Shown here piece by piece: positions 15,057 through 25,000 of a stretch of 64,000 nucleotides of DNA. The DNA is from Flavobacterium sp. I-STPP5a (GTDB taxonomy: Bacteria > Bacteroidota > Bacteroidia > Flavobacteriales > Flavobacteriaceae). Every line of letters begins with the position of its first letter. Position 1 is the stretch's first letter. The translations under genes were made by a program, and so were the position numbers. The DNA lies in the NCBI RefSeq assembly GCF_009764685.1, contig NZ_VHLM01000078.1, positions 1-64,000 on the forward strand, in the 5' to 3' direction. The notes beneath the pieces are model-generated. The model worked only from the letters and a program-made list of their open reading frames with translations, was not told the DNA's origin and made no database searches.

Positions 15057-17324
15057 TTAATTCAAGCTCGCTTTAAACATGCGCGCTTCTTCCCATGAAA
15101 ATTTTTGGCCGTTTTCTTCCATTAAAGCATTTAAAGATTCCTCTTTGTATCCCGCAAAAGCTTGCTCAAGATCTTGAAGTGTTTGCTCTGATAAAACCTC
15201 TTTAATAGAAACCGCCTTGGTTTGAATCAACTTAACAAAATGAGAGTAGATAGTATTTACGGTAAGTACTCGCAATGCTGCAATTTCTGGTATGCTTTTC
15301 TTTTCTACCCACAGCTCATACGTTTCTTGATAGGTCGATTTCTTTACAACAGCTGTTTTACTTTTCTTTTTAGTATAACGCTGCACATCTTGCTCATCTT
15401 CAATTAAAGTAACATTCAATTCTTTGAACTGTTTTTGAATGGCTTCCGTTTTTCTGTTAATGTATTTTTGGATTTCGTCTGAAGTTAATTTTTCTTTAGA
15501 AATGGTTTCGCCTGCAACCACTGTTTCAATTAAAAGTTGGGCTTTCATTAAACGAAGTACGGCTTTTGTTTGAAATTCCTCTAGCAAAACCAACTCTTCG
15601 TAATAGGCTTTTACTTTCTTGATTCGCTTTATCTCTTCTATTTTCCAAAGGATTTCAAATACCAAGTCGTCCATTGGCTTAAAAAAATAAGAAAATGCTG
15701 CTTGCACTCGAGTTGCTACATGGTTTAGATCTACAGTTTCTGGAGCAAAAAGTTTATTTAATTGATTTATGAATTTTGCAGAAGGTTCAAGTAATTGCTC
15801 AACAATTTCCATTTGTTTTCTGGCCCAAAGCGCATGTTTTGATTTGCCAGTACTTTCAGAATTTTCAGTATAGCTAAACTTGTGGTTGCGCCATTGTTGC
15901 GCTAAATCACTCCAATTAAAACTGTTAACCAAGTATTGATGAATGAAATTCTTAGTTTCAAAGTGCAAGGCGTTTTCTAGAACAGTATCCGAAGCTTTGT
16001 TCAAAGAATAGTCCATTACATCCTGATCGTTTGAAATACCATTCATACGCAGCGGAGAAAGCAAAATAAGCCCATTTAAGGAACGTAAACGTGATAATGC
16101 TACATACGCCTGCCCAGGAAGAAAAACTTGCAATACATCAAGCGCTGCTTTCTCAAAAGTAAGTCCTTGACTTTTATGAACGGTTATCGCCCACGCTAAT
16201 TTGATCGGGTAATGCACAAAAGTGCCTAAAACCTCCTCTTCTATTTCCTTTGTTGTGGCATTTACGGTGTACCGTATGTTTTGCCATTCGTATTTTTCAA
16301 CCTCGATCGTTTTGTTTTCTTCAGGAAATGAAATTACAATTTCTCTGGGCGCGAGAGATTGTACCACACCCATCTTCCCGTTGAAATAATGTTTATCAAA
16401 GGACAAATCATTTTTGACAAACATAATTTGCGAACCCACTTTTAATTTCAAATCATGTTCCACGGGGAAAATTTTATCTGGAAAATCACCCGTGATTTCC
16501 GGTTGAAATACCTGTAGTTTCCCTTCAAGATCCTCAAGCGCTTGTGCGTTTATCGTATCGGCTTTGTGATTGTGGGTAGTTAAAGTGATGTAACCCTTGT
16601 TAGCTTTTAAATCAAAATTAGGTTGTACGTATTGGTTTAAGGTTTGAATGTCAAGAGCGGTGATCTGATTGTTTCTCAAATTGTTCAACACTGAAATAAA
16701 AGTATCATCTGTCTGTCGGAAGATTTTTGATAATTCAATATACAATGGTGGAAACTGCTGAATAACATGGGAATGAAAGAAAAATTTCCCTTTGTAGTAA
16801 TTCCTTAAAGTGCTCCATTCCTCATCCCGTATAACAGGTGGCAATTGCAGTAAATCCCCAATGTACAAAACCTGAACTCCTCCAAAAGGGCTGTTTTTAG
16901 AACGAACTGTTTGCATCATAAAATCTATAGCGTCCAGTAAATCAGCGCGTAACATACTAACTTCATCAATAATTAGCAGCTCCATATTACGAATGACCGA
17001 TTTTTTCAAACCACTCATTTTAAAATGCCTACGCAAAGTAGCCTTCGTTTCAAACTTAGTACTATTAGAGAATTGTGGCGCCGAATTATCTGGAATAAAA
17101 CCTCCAAAAGGCAATTGAAACATGGAATGAATAGTAACCCCTCCAGCATTTAAGGCCGCAATGCCTGTAGGTGCAACGACCACTGTATTCTTATGTGTAG
17201 TAGCAATGATTTCTTTAAGTAAAGTGGTTTTTCCTGTACCAGCTTTTCCTGTTAGAAAAATAGAACGTTGCGTTTGATTGATAAACCGAAGTGTGTAAGC
17301 TGCTGCTTCAGAGATAGTTTGCAT
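15057..17324 (-). CDS. Pif1/RecD-like superfamily 1B helicase with C-terminal HTH domain
   Basis: ATP-dependent 5'-3' DNA helicase by family. The Walker A motif is FLTGKAGTGKTTLL (residues 24-37) and Walker B is LLIIDEVSMLRADLLDAID. The C-terminal helicase motif TVHKSQGLTFEKAALDV and VALSRLRSLNGLILLSPL complete the Pif1-type core (to about residue 440). After a long charged helical region, residues 665-725 form a helicase-associated helix-turn-helix of the RecQ C-terminal (HTH_40) type: TYQETYELWVEKKSIPEIA and NTIYSHFVKLIQTKAVSI. The 755 residues are complete. It is monocistronic with its own -7 box (17345-17352). Confidence 0.88.
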   Translation of the reverse strand: MQTISEAAAYTLRFINQTQRSIFLTGKAGTGKTTLLKEIIATTHKNTVVVAPTGIAALNAGGVTIHSMFQLPFGGFIPDNSAPQFSNSTKFETKATLRRHFKMSGLKKSVIRNMELLIIDEVSMLRADLLDAIDFMMQTVRSKNSPFGGVQVLYIGDLLQLPPVIRDEEWSTLRNYYKGKFFFHSHVIQQFPPLYIELSKIFRQTDDTFISVLNNLRNNQITALDIQTLNQYVQPNFDLKANKGYITLTTHNHKADTINAQALEDLEGKLQVFQPEITGDFPDKIFPVEHDLKLKVGSQIMFVKNDLSFDKHYFNGKMGVVQSLAPREIVISFPEENKTIEVEKYEWQNIRYTVNATTKEIEEEVLGTFVHYPIKLAWAITVHKSQGLTFEKAALDVLQVFLPGQAYVALSRLRSLNGLILLSPLRMNGISNDQDVMDYSLNKASDTVLENALHFETKNFIHQYLVNSFNWSDLAQQWRNHKFSYTENSESTGKSKHALWARKQMEIVEQLLEPSAKFINQLNKLFAPETVDLNHVATRVQAAFSYFFKPMDDLVFEILWKIEEIKRIKKVKAYYEELVLLEEFQTKAVLRLMKAQLLIETVVAGETISKEKLTSDEIQKYINRKTEAIQKQFKELNVTLIEDEQDVQRYTKKKSKTAVVKKSTYQETYELWVEKKSIPEIAALRVLTVNTIYSHFVKLIQTKAVSIKEVLSEQTLQDLEQAFAGYKEESLNALMEENGQKFSWEEARMFKASLN

Positions 17325-17344
17325 TAGGCGTGTATATAAAAAAG

Positions 17345-17352
17345 CAAATATA
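17345..17352 (-). promoter_or_regulatory. -7 box (TATATTTG) for the helicase gene
   Basis: The consensus TAnnTTTG lies on the minus strand 20 bases before the start codon. No TTG at the expected -33 distance is seen. Confidence 0.5.
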
Positions 17353-17683
17353 GTAAACGAAAATTCAATTAAAAATAAGCTGACTATTCTAAATTCGTAA
17401 ATAAAGTAAATTTTTAAGTTTAATCAATCTATTAGTAAACCGATAAATTGAGTAAATAGATCAATCAAAGTAATTAAATGAAATAAAAATTTCTCTTGAT
17501 AGATAGATTTACAAAATATAAAAGATTCAATGCTAAAACCAAGGAATCAAAAACCAGTACGCTTTGGTTTACTAAAAATGAATTCTTTTCCCAATTAAAA
17601 AAAAATATAGCTATAAAAAATAAGCAAAAAAAAACCTTCAATCTAATAATAGATGAAGGCGATTTTTTGAATCTCGATGCTAA
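17353..17683. other. AT-rich gap between the helicase and ompH genes
   Basis: About 330 bases without a convincing gene. The only defined feature is the ompH terminator at 17631-17659. Confidence 0.5.
17627..17659 (-). terminator. Terminator after the OmpH-like gene
   Basis: CCTTC and GAAGG plus ATCTA/TAGAT form a stem with one bulged base around an ATAA loop. On the minus strand it is followed by a run of about eight T (A-run at 17627-17634). Confidence 0.75.
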
Positions 17684-18253
17684 TTATTTTTTAGCTTCTG
17701 CTTTTTCTTCCGTTTTTGCAGGAGCTTTATATTTATCATTCAATGCTTTAATGATATCTTTTGTAATATCAAATTTATCTTCAGCATACAAGATAGAAGC
17801 AGCATCTCCAGTTCCATATATATATGCGTAACCTTTTTCTTTACCGTATGTTTTAATAAATTTCTTTACACCACTTACTAGTGAATCCATTTCTTTACCA
17901 CTTTCAGCTTGTAACTCTTGTGATAAAGCTTGTTGAGCATAACCTAATTGTTGTTCTCTTTTTTGCAATTCAGCCCCTTTTTTCTGAGCCCATTCTTGAC
18001 CATTAGCTTGCGCTTGTGATTGAAAGTTTGCTGCTTCTTGCTTAAATCTATTAATTTCAACTTCTAATTGTCTTCCCTTCTCCTCTGCTTTAGATTTGTA
18101 TTTGGCTTCAAGATCTTTAGCTTCGGTATATTGTTTCATTAATTCAGACGTATCTACATAAGCCGTTTTTACTTCCTTAGATGCTTCTGCTGGTTTGTTA
18201 CAAGATACAAGTGCAATTGTTAAAGCAACAAGTACTAACGCTTTTTTATTCAT
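17684..18253 (-). CDS. OmpH/Skp-family periplasmic chaperone-like lipoprotein
   Basis: The mature region is a long charged coiled coil (about residues 35-130; LEAKYKSKAEEKGRQLEVEI, QKKGAELQKREQQLGYAQQA) typical of OmpH/Skp, which guides outer-membrane proteins through the periplasm. The N-terminus is MNKKALVLVALTIALVSC, a lipoprotein signal with Cys18 in a lipobox. That is unusual for classic Skp but common in Bacteroidota. I use ATG 18253 (189 residues), not the upstream ATG at 18331, because the extension would bury the signal peptide. Tail rich in Lys, Ala and Glu. Confidence 0.85.
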   Translation of the reverse strand: MNKKALVLVALTIALVSCNKPAEASKEVKTAYVDTSELMKQYTEAKDLEAKYKSKAEEKGRQLEVEINRFKQEAANFQSQAQANGQEWAQKKGAELQKREQQLGYAQQALSQELQAESGKEMDSLVSGVKKFIKTYGKEKGYAYIYGTGDAASILYAEDKFDITKDIIKALNDKYKAPAKTEEKAEAKK

Positions 18254-18528
18254 AGTAATTTTATTTATTATTTGAGATTGGTAATTATTAAATTTTGTTG
18301 TGATTGTAAATGATTTTAGTAACAGTGACAAAAATATAAAAAAATAGACAGCATTAGCAAAAACTTAAAAAATTAGTCATTTTAATCGCTATAGTATTTA
18401 CTTATGCACCTAATTAAAAAAATAATTTTAGCCTATTAAAAACGACCCACACAATCGCTTTTAAATTAAAAATTAAAAAAAAGCGATATTATACAGTATT
18501 TAAACTCTAAATAGGGCCTTAAAAGCGC

Positions 18529-19389
18529 TTAAATTGATTTTTGGTCGTTTTTAAGCACATAAATGTGCGATGAGTACTCAGATTTTCTCTTTCCATACCA
18601 ATTTGATTTGAGTCCTGTACAAATTGCCGAAAAATAATTCATTTTTCCAGTTTTGTATTTTTCTGAAAGCAAGCTCACATAAAACGCATCAAATTTCATT
18701 GGAAGTACTTTTACTAATTTCATTCTTTCTTTTTCGAAAAGCATTTCTATAGCTGTTTTCGAAAAATGCCAAAAATGAATAGGCACATCATAAGCTGCCC
18801 AAAAAGTTCCGTACTGTTTTGCATCAAAAGATTTAAAATTAGGAACGGCTACAATCAAAGTTCCATTTGGTTTAAGTAATCGCCTCAGTTCTAAAATTTG
18901 CTCTTCTAAATTAGGAACATGTTCTAGAACATGCCACATGGTAATTACATCAAAAGAATGATTTTCTAATGCTGTTGTTTTTTCAACAAAAGCAACACCT
19001 TTATTTTTTGCTATCGTTTTTGCTTTTTCACTTGGCTCTACTCCTATGGTTTGCCAACCGTTTTGTTTTGCAACAGATAAAAAATCTCCTGTTCCTGCTC
19101 CAATATCCAAAATCCTTCCTTTATCTGGTTGAAAGGAATTAATCAAATCGAGTTTGTTTTTTAATGCAATGCCTTTTACGAAGTGATATGCTTTTTCAAA
19201 CAACGAACGCTTACTGTCAGTATGTGAAATATAATCTACGCTTTCGTAGTACTTTCCTAAATTTTCTAAACTTGGTTGCGGAGTTGTTATCAACATGTCC
19301 AAATCTTCGTCATGATACAACTCAAAAGTTTCTTTTGAAACAGAATAGTCTTTAACGGTTAAAAAATGTTTTTTGTTTAAAATGTCCAT
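18529..19389 (-). CDS. Class I SAM-dependent methyltransferase
   Basis: 286 residues. An N-terminal extension (1-85) precedes a Methyltransf_23-type Rossmann fold. The SAM-binding motif I is ILDIGAGTGDFL (about 93-104); GVEPSEKA and VITMWHVLEHVPN follow. The motif set resembles methyltransferases acting on quinones, sugars or lipids, and the substrate cannot be told. It lies upstream of the ompH gene on the same strand but 275 bases apart, so it is not clearly in the same operon. The short gap to mnmG contains a hairpin at 19425-19458 and a parS-like site. Confidence 0.8.
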   Translation of the reverse strand: MDILNKKHFLTVKDYSVSKETFELYHDEDLDMLITTPQPSLENLGKYYESVDYISHTDSKRSLFEKAYHFVKGIALKNKLDLINSFQPDKGRILDIGAGTGDFLSVAKQNGWQTIGVEPSEKAKTIAKNKGVAFVEKTTALENHSFDVITMWHVLEHVPNLEEQILELRRLLKPNGTLIVAVPNFKSFDAKQYGTFWAAYDVPIHFWHFSKTAIEMLFEKERMKLVKVLPMKFDAFYVSLLSEKYKTGKMNYFSAICTGLKSNWYGKRKSEYSSHIYVLKNDQKSI

Positions 19390-19424
19390 TAATTAAATCT
19401 TCTTTATGTTTTGTTTTTAAACTA

Positions 19425-19458
19425 AACCCTGAAAGCGTTTATCAAAGCTTTCAGGGTT
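19425..19458. terminator. Hairpin between mnmG and the methyltransferase gene
   Basis: AACCCTGAAAGC and GCTTTCAGGGTT form a perfect 12-bp stem with a 10-base loop. There is no clear T-run, so termination is only likely, not certain. Confidence 0.5.
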
Positions 19459-19508
19459 GGAATTATGTATTATTCTAAATTATCAATAACAGCAGGACTT
19501 CACGCCGT

Positions 19509-19524
19509 AGTTTCACGTGGAACA
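19509..19524. other. parS-like site downstream of mnmG
   Basis: AGTTTCACGTGGAACA differs from the bacterial parS consensus TGTTTCACGTGAAACA at two positions. It lies 83 bases after the mnmG stop, about 2 kb from the main cluster. Confidence 0.65.
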
Positions 19525-19606
19525 ATTTTAGTACTCAGTATTCAATAACAGTATAAATAAAAATCGAAGGTCAACTAAGACTATATACTGAATAATGAAG
19601 ACTTAC

Positions 19607-21478
19607 TTAACGCCCCATATAAATCAACAATACAGAAATATCACTTGGAGATACACCACTTATTCTGGAAGCTTGTGAAATAGTAACCGGTCTGATTTTG
19701 GATAATTTCTGTTTGGCTTCAATAGACATAGACTTTATTTTTTCATAATCAAAATTCTCAGGAATCTTAACATCTTCGAGTCTCAATAACTTATCTGCAT
19801 TATTTCGTTCCTTTTCAATATAACCAGAATACTTTACTTGAATTTCCGCTTGTTCTAAAATCTCTTGATCTAAATCGTGCTCATCAATATAAACAGTCAC
19901 TTTTTCGAATTTTAAGATATCTTCTAAATCTATTTGTGGTCTAGAAAAAACTTTAAACATTTTATCCCCTTGCGTAATCAATGCAGTCTTTTTAGATTCT
20001 AAAATAGGATTAGCTTCAGATACAGAAACACTAGTCTCTTTAAAAAAGGCAACCATCTTTTCAGACTCTTTTAATTTATGTTCCATTCTGCGCAAACGAG
20101 CTTCAGAAGCAAGACCAATTTCAAATGACATTGGAGTTAATCTAAAATCTGCATTGTCCTGACGCAATAAAGTTCTGTACTCTGCACGTGAGGTAAACAT
20201 TCTATATGGCTCCTCTGTTCCTTTAGTAATTAAGTCATCTATTAAAACCCCGATATAAGCTTCGTCTCTTTTTAAAATCAAAGGAGCTTTTTCGTTGATC
20301 TTTAAATGCGCATTTATTCCAGCCATCAATCCTTGAGCAGCTGCTTCTTCATATCCTGTAGTTCCGTTTATTTGACCAGCAAAAAACAAACCTGATACTA
20401 ATTTCGTTTCAAGAGTGTGCTTCAATTGCGTTGGTGGAAAATAATCATATTCTATCGCATAACCTGGTCTAAAAAATTTTACGTTTTCAAAACCCACAAC
20501 AGAACGCAAAGCTTTAAATTGAATATCCTCGGGTAAAGAAGTAGAAAAACCATTCACATACACCTCACAGGTATTCCAACCTTCAGGCTCAACAAAAAGT
20601 TGATGTCTTTCTTTATCTGCAAAACGATTAATTTTATCTTCAATAGACGGACAATACCTCGGGCCTAAACTTTTGATACGACCGTTGAACATTGGAGAAC
20701 GATCAAAACCTTCTCTAAGGATGTCATGAACATCAAGAGAAGTATACGTCATGTGACATGATTTTTGGAAAGCCAAAGGTTTAGTGAAATCAGAATAAGA
20801 AAACTTATCCGGCTTGGCATCACCCTTCTCTTCATTCATTTTAGAATAATCAAGTGATCGTCCATCAACACGCGGTGGCGTTCCAGTTTTCATTCGGCCA
20901 GATTCAAAACCAACAGCAACGAGATCTTCAGTAATTCCATAAGAAGCACTCTCCCCTGCACGACCTCCACCAAATTGCTTATCACCAATATGAATCAATC
21001 CATTTAAAAAGGTACCATTTGTAAGCACCACAGATTTTGAACGAATCTCCAAGCCTAATGAAGTTTTGATCCCTTTGACTACTCCATTCTCGATAATCAA
21101 CCCACTAACCATTTCTTGGTAAAAATCAAGATTTGGAGTTCCTTCCAGCATCAACCTCCATTCCTCAGCAAAACGCATTCGGTCACTTTGAACTCTTGGA
21201 GACCACATAGCAGGTCCTTTTGATTTATTGAGCATCTTGAACTGAATTGCCGTCTTGTCTGAAACAATTCCTGAATACCCACCGAGGGCATCAATCTCTC
21301 TAACAATTTGCCCTTTTGCAATTCCACCCATTGCAGGGTTGCAAGACATTTGAGCAATGTTCTGCAAACTCATGGTAACCAAAAGTGTCTTCGAACCTAA
21401 ATTAGCAGCGGCAGCCGCAGCCTCAGAACCAGCATGACCAGCTCCCACTACAATAACATCATATTCTTGATAAAACAT
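19607..21478 (-). CDS. mnmG: tRNA uridine-5-carboxymethylaminomethyl modification enzyme MnmG
   Basis: The FAD-dependent partner of MnmE in making cmnm5U34 in tRNAs. It is 623 residues long, the usual family length. FAD motif VVGAGHAGSEAA (residues 10-21); the GidA signatures SCNPAMGGIAKGQIVREIDALGG, NGTFLNGLIHIG and GTPPRVDGRSLDY; and a C-terminal helical domain ending SRISGVSPSDISVLLIYMGR. Four parS-like sites lie in its 5' leader, between it and ybeY. In many bacteria gidA genes sit near the replication origin and par locus. Confidence 0.98.
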   Translation of the reverse strand: MFYQEYDVIVVGAGHAGSEAAAAAANLGSKTLLVTMSLQNIAQMSCNPAMGGIAKGQIVREIDALGGYSGIVSDKTAIQFKMLNKSKGPAMWSPRVQSDRMRFAEEWRLMLEGTPNLDFYQEMVSGLIIENGVVKGIKTSLGLEIRSKSVVLTNGTFLNGLIHIGDKQFGGGRAGESASYGITEDLVAVGFESGRMKTGTPPRVDGRSLDYSKMNEEKGDAKPDKFSYSDFTKPLAFQKSCHMTYTSLDVHDILREGFDRSPMFNGRIKSLGPRYCPSIEDKINRFADKERHQLFVEPEGWNTCEVYVNGFSTSLPEDIQFKALRSVVGFENVKFFRPGYAIEYDYFPPTQLKHTLETKLVSGLFFAGQINGTTGYEEAAAQGLMAGINAHLKINEKAPLILKRDEAYIGVLIDDLITKGTEEPYRMFTSRAEYRTLLRQDNADFRLTPMSFEIGLASEARLRRMEHKLKESEKMVAFFKETSVSVSEANPILESKKTALITQGDKMFKVFSRPQIDLEDILKFEKVTVYIDEHDLDQEILEQAEIQVKYSGYIEKERNNADKLLRLEDVKIPENFDYEKIKSMSIEAKQKLSKIRPVTISQASRISGVSPSDISVLLIYMGR

Positions 21479-21526
21479 CTATATAAAATTTTAATCCTTA
21501 CGGATTGAATTTAAAAATTCAGTATA

Positions 21527-21697
21527 TGTTCCACGTGGAACTAATTAACAATTTAAAATATATTGTGTTCCACGTGGAACTATATAACAGTTGATACTAT
21601 ATTATGTTTCACGTGGAACAATAAAATACTACTAAAAAATTGTGTTCCACGTGGAACGAAATAGAATAAATAAAAGATTAGTGTTCCACGTGAAACA
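21527..21697. other. parS array: five sites at 38-39-bp spacing
   Basis: Five 16-base sites start at 21527, 21566, 21605, 21643 and 21682. Their sequences are TGTTCCACGTGGAACT (two), TGTTTCACGTGGAACA, TGTTCCACGTGGAACG and TGTTCCACGTGAAACA. All contain the CACGTG core and match parS (TGTTTCACGTGAAACA) with at most three changes. The spacers are AT-rich and unlike each other. Four sites lie in the mnmG leader and the fifth is inside the 3' end of ybeY. They are predicted ParB binding sites for chromosome segregation; parA and parB are not in this window. Confidence 0.88.
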
Positions 21698-22097
21698 TAA
21701 CTATCTTTTCATCTTCTTTCTTTCTCATTAATAATGATTCAGAATCACTCTTGTCTTTATAACCGCAATAATGAAGTATACCGTGCGCTAAGACTCTTTT
21801 TAATTCTTGATCAAAACTTACCTCGAAGTCATTAGAATTATCTTGAACACGTTCAATGGAAATGAAAATATCTCCATTTAATTCATTACCTATAGAGTAA
21901 TCAAAACTAATGATATCTGTAAGAGTATCGTGATTAAGGTACTCAAGATTAATTTTGTGAAGGTATTCATCATCACAAAAAATATAATTTATTTCTCCTT
22001 CCTTTTTATTTTCTGAAACTATTACAGCAGACAACCATGTAGCATAACTATCTTCATTGTCTAATATGAACGTGGATTCGTAATTAAAATTGATCAT
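21678..22097 (-). CDS. ybeY: Endoribonuclease YbeY (rRNA maturation)
   Basis: Single-strand-specific metalloendoribonuclease for 16S rRNA 3'-end processing and ribosome quality control. 139 residues. The signature is LAHGILHYCGYKDKSD, where the classical H-x3-H-x5-H has Asp in the third position. I recall the same in other Bacteroidota members, so it is probably still active. DTLTDIISFDY is the conserved mid-protein motif. The last codons (VMFHVEH) coincide with a parS site. Its ATG overlaps the stop of the upstream DUF4175 gene (ATGA), indicating translational coupling. Confidence 0.93.
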   Translation of the reverse strand: MINFNYESTFILDNEDSYATWLSAVIVSENKKEGEINYIFCDDEYLHKINLEYLNHDTLTDIISFDYSIGNELNGDIFISIERVQDNSNDFEVSFDQELKRVLAHGILHYCGYKDKSDSESLLMRKKEDEKIVMFHVEH

Positions 22098-25000
22098 TTG
22101 CTTTTAAAATAAACTTGAACTTTAGTGTTAAAATTAGAGCGCAAAGGTAGGGATTGTCTATTTAAAATCTCTTTACTATTTAAATATTCTAATAAAGCAG
22201 CTGGAACCCTATTTGAACTACCCTTAAATTCTTTTTGATTTGTATCTGATTGTCTTTTTGTATCTTCACCTTGTTCTTGAATAGCTGTCTTAAGCTTGAG
22301 TAGTTCTTGTTTAATATTCAAAACACGTTGCATATTTTCATTATTAAAACCCTTATTAAGCAACTGCTTTTCTAAAGCTTTCATTTGCTCTAAAGCATTC
22401 TGAGCTTTAGCTCCAATGCCTTTATTGTTAAGTTCATTTTGTAGCGACTCTCTCAACTGGCGTTGTTCTTTATAAATATCCATAATATCTTGAGCTTCTC
22501 CCTCACCAGTTTCACCTTTTGATCCAGATTGAGATGATTTTCCACTACTACCCGGTTTAGGGGTGTTACCACTCTTTTGACCTTGCTTCATTTTATCGGC
22601 TAAGCCATCCATCTTTTTAATAATATCTGGAAGTTGCATTCCTTCATTACTTCCGGGTTTAGGCTTACCTTTACCCATACCCGACATCTGTGATTGCATA
22701 CTGCTTAAAATAGAACTTAAAAAATCAGCTAATTTATTAGCGCTCGAAACTGTGTACTGTTGATGAGATAGCCCTTTTGAAATTTGAGCATCGGTAAAAT
22801 TACTAAGTGACTTATCTAAATTATACGACACAGCTCCAATTTCTTTCGTAATGTCATCTGTAAATCTTGGATTTCTAAGTGATATTGCAAACAAACTATC
22901 ATCGGCATATTTGAACTGTTGTTTCAAATCTTGCTGGATTTTAATGTTTTTATTAAACGCAGGTGAACCTGGTTTAAACTTTTTAAACTGATACATTAGG
23001 TCTTCTTGAGTCAATGAAAATGATAGCAAATTATCTAAAATTTGTCTCAACATAGCAACGTCCTCCTGCATTTGTTCTTGTTCAGCAGACTCCATTTCTT
23101 GCGCCATTTCTTGCGCCATTTGTTTCATCTTTTTAGATGCGTTCTTTTGATTTGATTTAGCTTTTACTTTGTTATTTTTTGATAATTCAGAAATAGCTTT
23201 ATTCAATTCCTCATCAACATCTTTATTTTTAGAATCTGAATTTGGTAAAGATAAAGGTGCTTTTAAATCTTTATTCTCTTTAGACAATGCATCCAGTTCT
23301 TTCTTTAAAGAATTAAATTCATCGTTAATCTCTTTCTGGTTTTCGGTTTTATTGAGTTTATCATCATTATATAAATTCTCTTGCTTATTAGCTAATTTTG
23401 AAAGTTGCTCTTGTAGTTGTTCCGCTTTCTTTTCTACATAATATTTTTTTGTAAGCTCAACTAATTGTTCCAAACTCTTAACTTGATTCTTACTGTTTTG
23501 TTTAAATTTTTCTAACTTAGAAAACAATTGATCATTCTGCATTTTCTCCGTTAAGGATTTTAATTCGTCTAATAACTTATCATTTTTATCTAAATCTTTC
23601 TCGGCTTTCTCTAAACGTTTTTGAAGCTCTTCTTTAAAAGGATCTTTCTTTTCCGTTTTAAATTGAGAAAGGTTTTCATTCATTTTTCTTGTAAAATCTT
23701 TCATAGCACCATCCTGTTTCGATTGACGTTGCATAAAATCATCCAATTTTTGTTGGTCTTTAAAATCCAGATTATCCTTTTCTTTGCCTAGTTGTTGCAA
23801 TTTATCTAAAGACGAAAATTGTTTATCTTGTTGCTTTAAAGATTTAGAAAGTCCAGAAACATTACGGGACTGCGACTCTAAAACTTCAGCTACTTTTTCC
23901 TCTTCAGTTACTACCCTATTTGAGAAAATAGAAGACTTTGAACTTTTGAAATTATGCAAAGCATCAGTATCAAAAACTTCAAAATAATATTCATAATCTA
24001 CACATTCAATAACAGGTAAATTGCTAGGAAAAGCAAAGACAAACTGATCAAACGATGCTTTCTTAACAGCAATAGTTCCACGTTTAACCTGCGATGGATT
24101 CTTACGATCATAATAAACAATTTGTAGTTTCGAAAGTCCATAATCATCAGAGACTTGACCAATAACAAAATTCGCACTAACATTGAGACTATCCGGAGCC
24201 TTAGATACCATGATAGATGGAAACTGATCTGCTATTGTGTTAATTTCATAATTGAGTTTCTCAAAATTAGTAACAGCATTATTAGAAGTAGTAATTTGAT
24301 AATCCAGATTTCTAGAAATTCGTTTAGCTAATTGGAAAGTATTATTAGATTTAACGAAAATAGATTTTTGATTATCTTCAATAAAAGCTACAGATTGTGT
24401 TTTAGATGTGTTCAATTTCCATGTAACCACTGTACCTTCAGGAACCATAGCATTACCTGTGCCTTTGATAATTTCAGAATTTTTATTTAGATAACCCGGA
24501 AATTGTAAATACATTTCAAAGTCGGCAATAGAAGGAACTTCAATTACATTCAATTCATAATCTGGGGATAAAACTCCGTTAGCCTCCACGTGAAACAATA
24601 AAGACTGAATAGGTTTTGTAATTTTAAATGAAAACTCTCCTTGGGCATCCTGTTCCATAAAATAACTTTCATTATTTAAAAAAACGATAATGTTTTCAGG
24701 CATTACTTTACCAACTGTTTTCAAACGTAAAGTAAAATCAGAACCTTGCTCTACTTGTAAATATTTGTTGAGAATAATAAATTTAAATGGCGCTGGTGGC
24801 TGAAAAGGGGAACTAAAATTAACAACACGATTTAAACTTTGAGAAATAACAGCACTGTTTCCCGTGAAATAAATAAGAAAGACCAAAATTATAGGAGCTA
24901 ACGCTAAAGGATAAAACTTAGAATTTGCTTTAAAATTAATAGCATTCCCAAAAGGAATTGGAGAAAGTGTATTGGATTTTTGCTCAATAGAAGCTAAAAC

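Noticed and set aside
21527-21697. Regular repeats could be read as a short CRISPR array
   Set aside because: The repeated unit is a 16-bp palindrome matching parS, the spacers are only about 23 bp, one unit lies in the ybeY coding sequence and no cas genes are present.
21527-21697. CACGTG palindromes as transposon ends or a transcription-factor operator
   Set aside because: No transposase is nearby, and the match to parS plus the position near mnmG and a likely origin explains them better.
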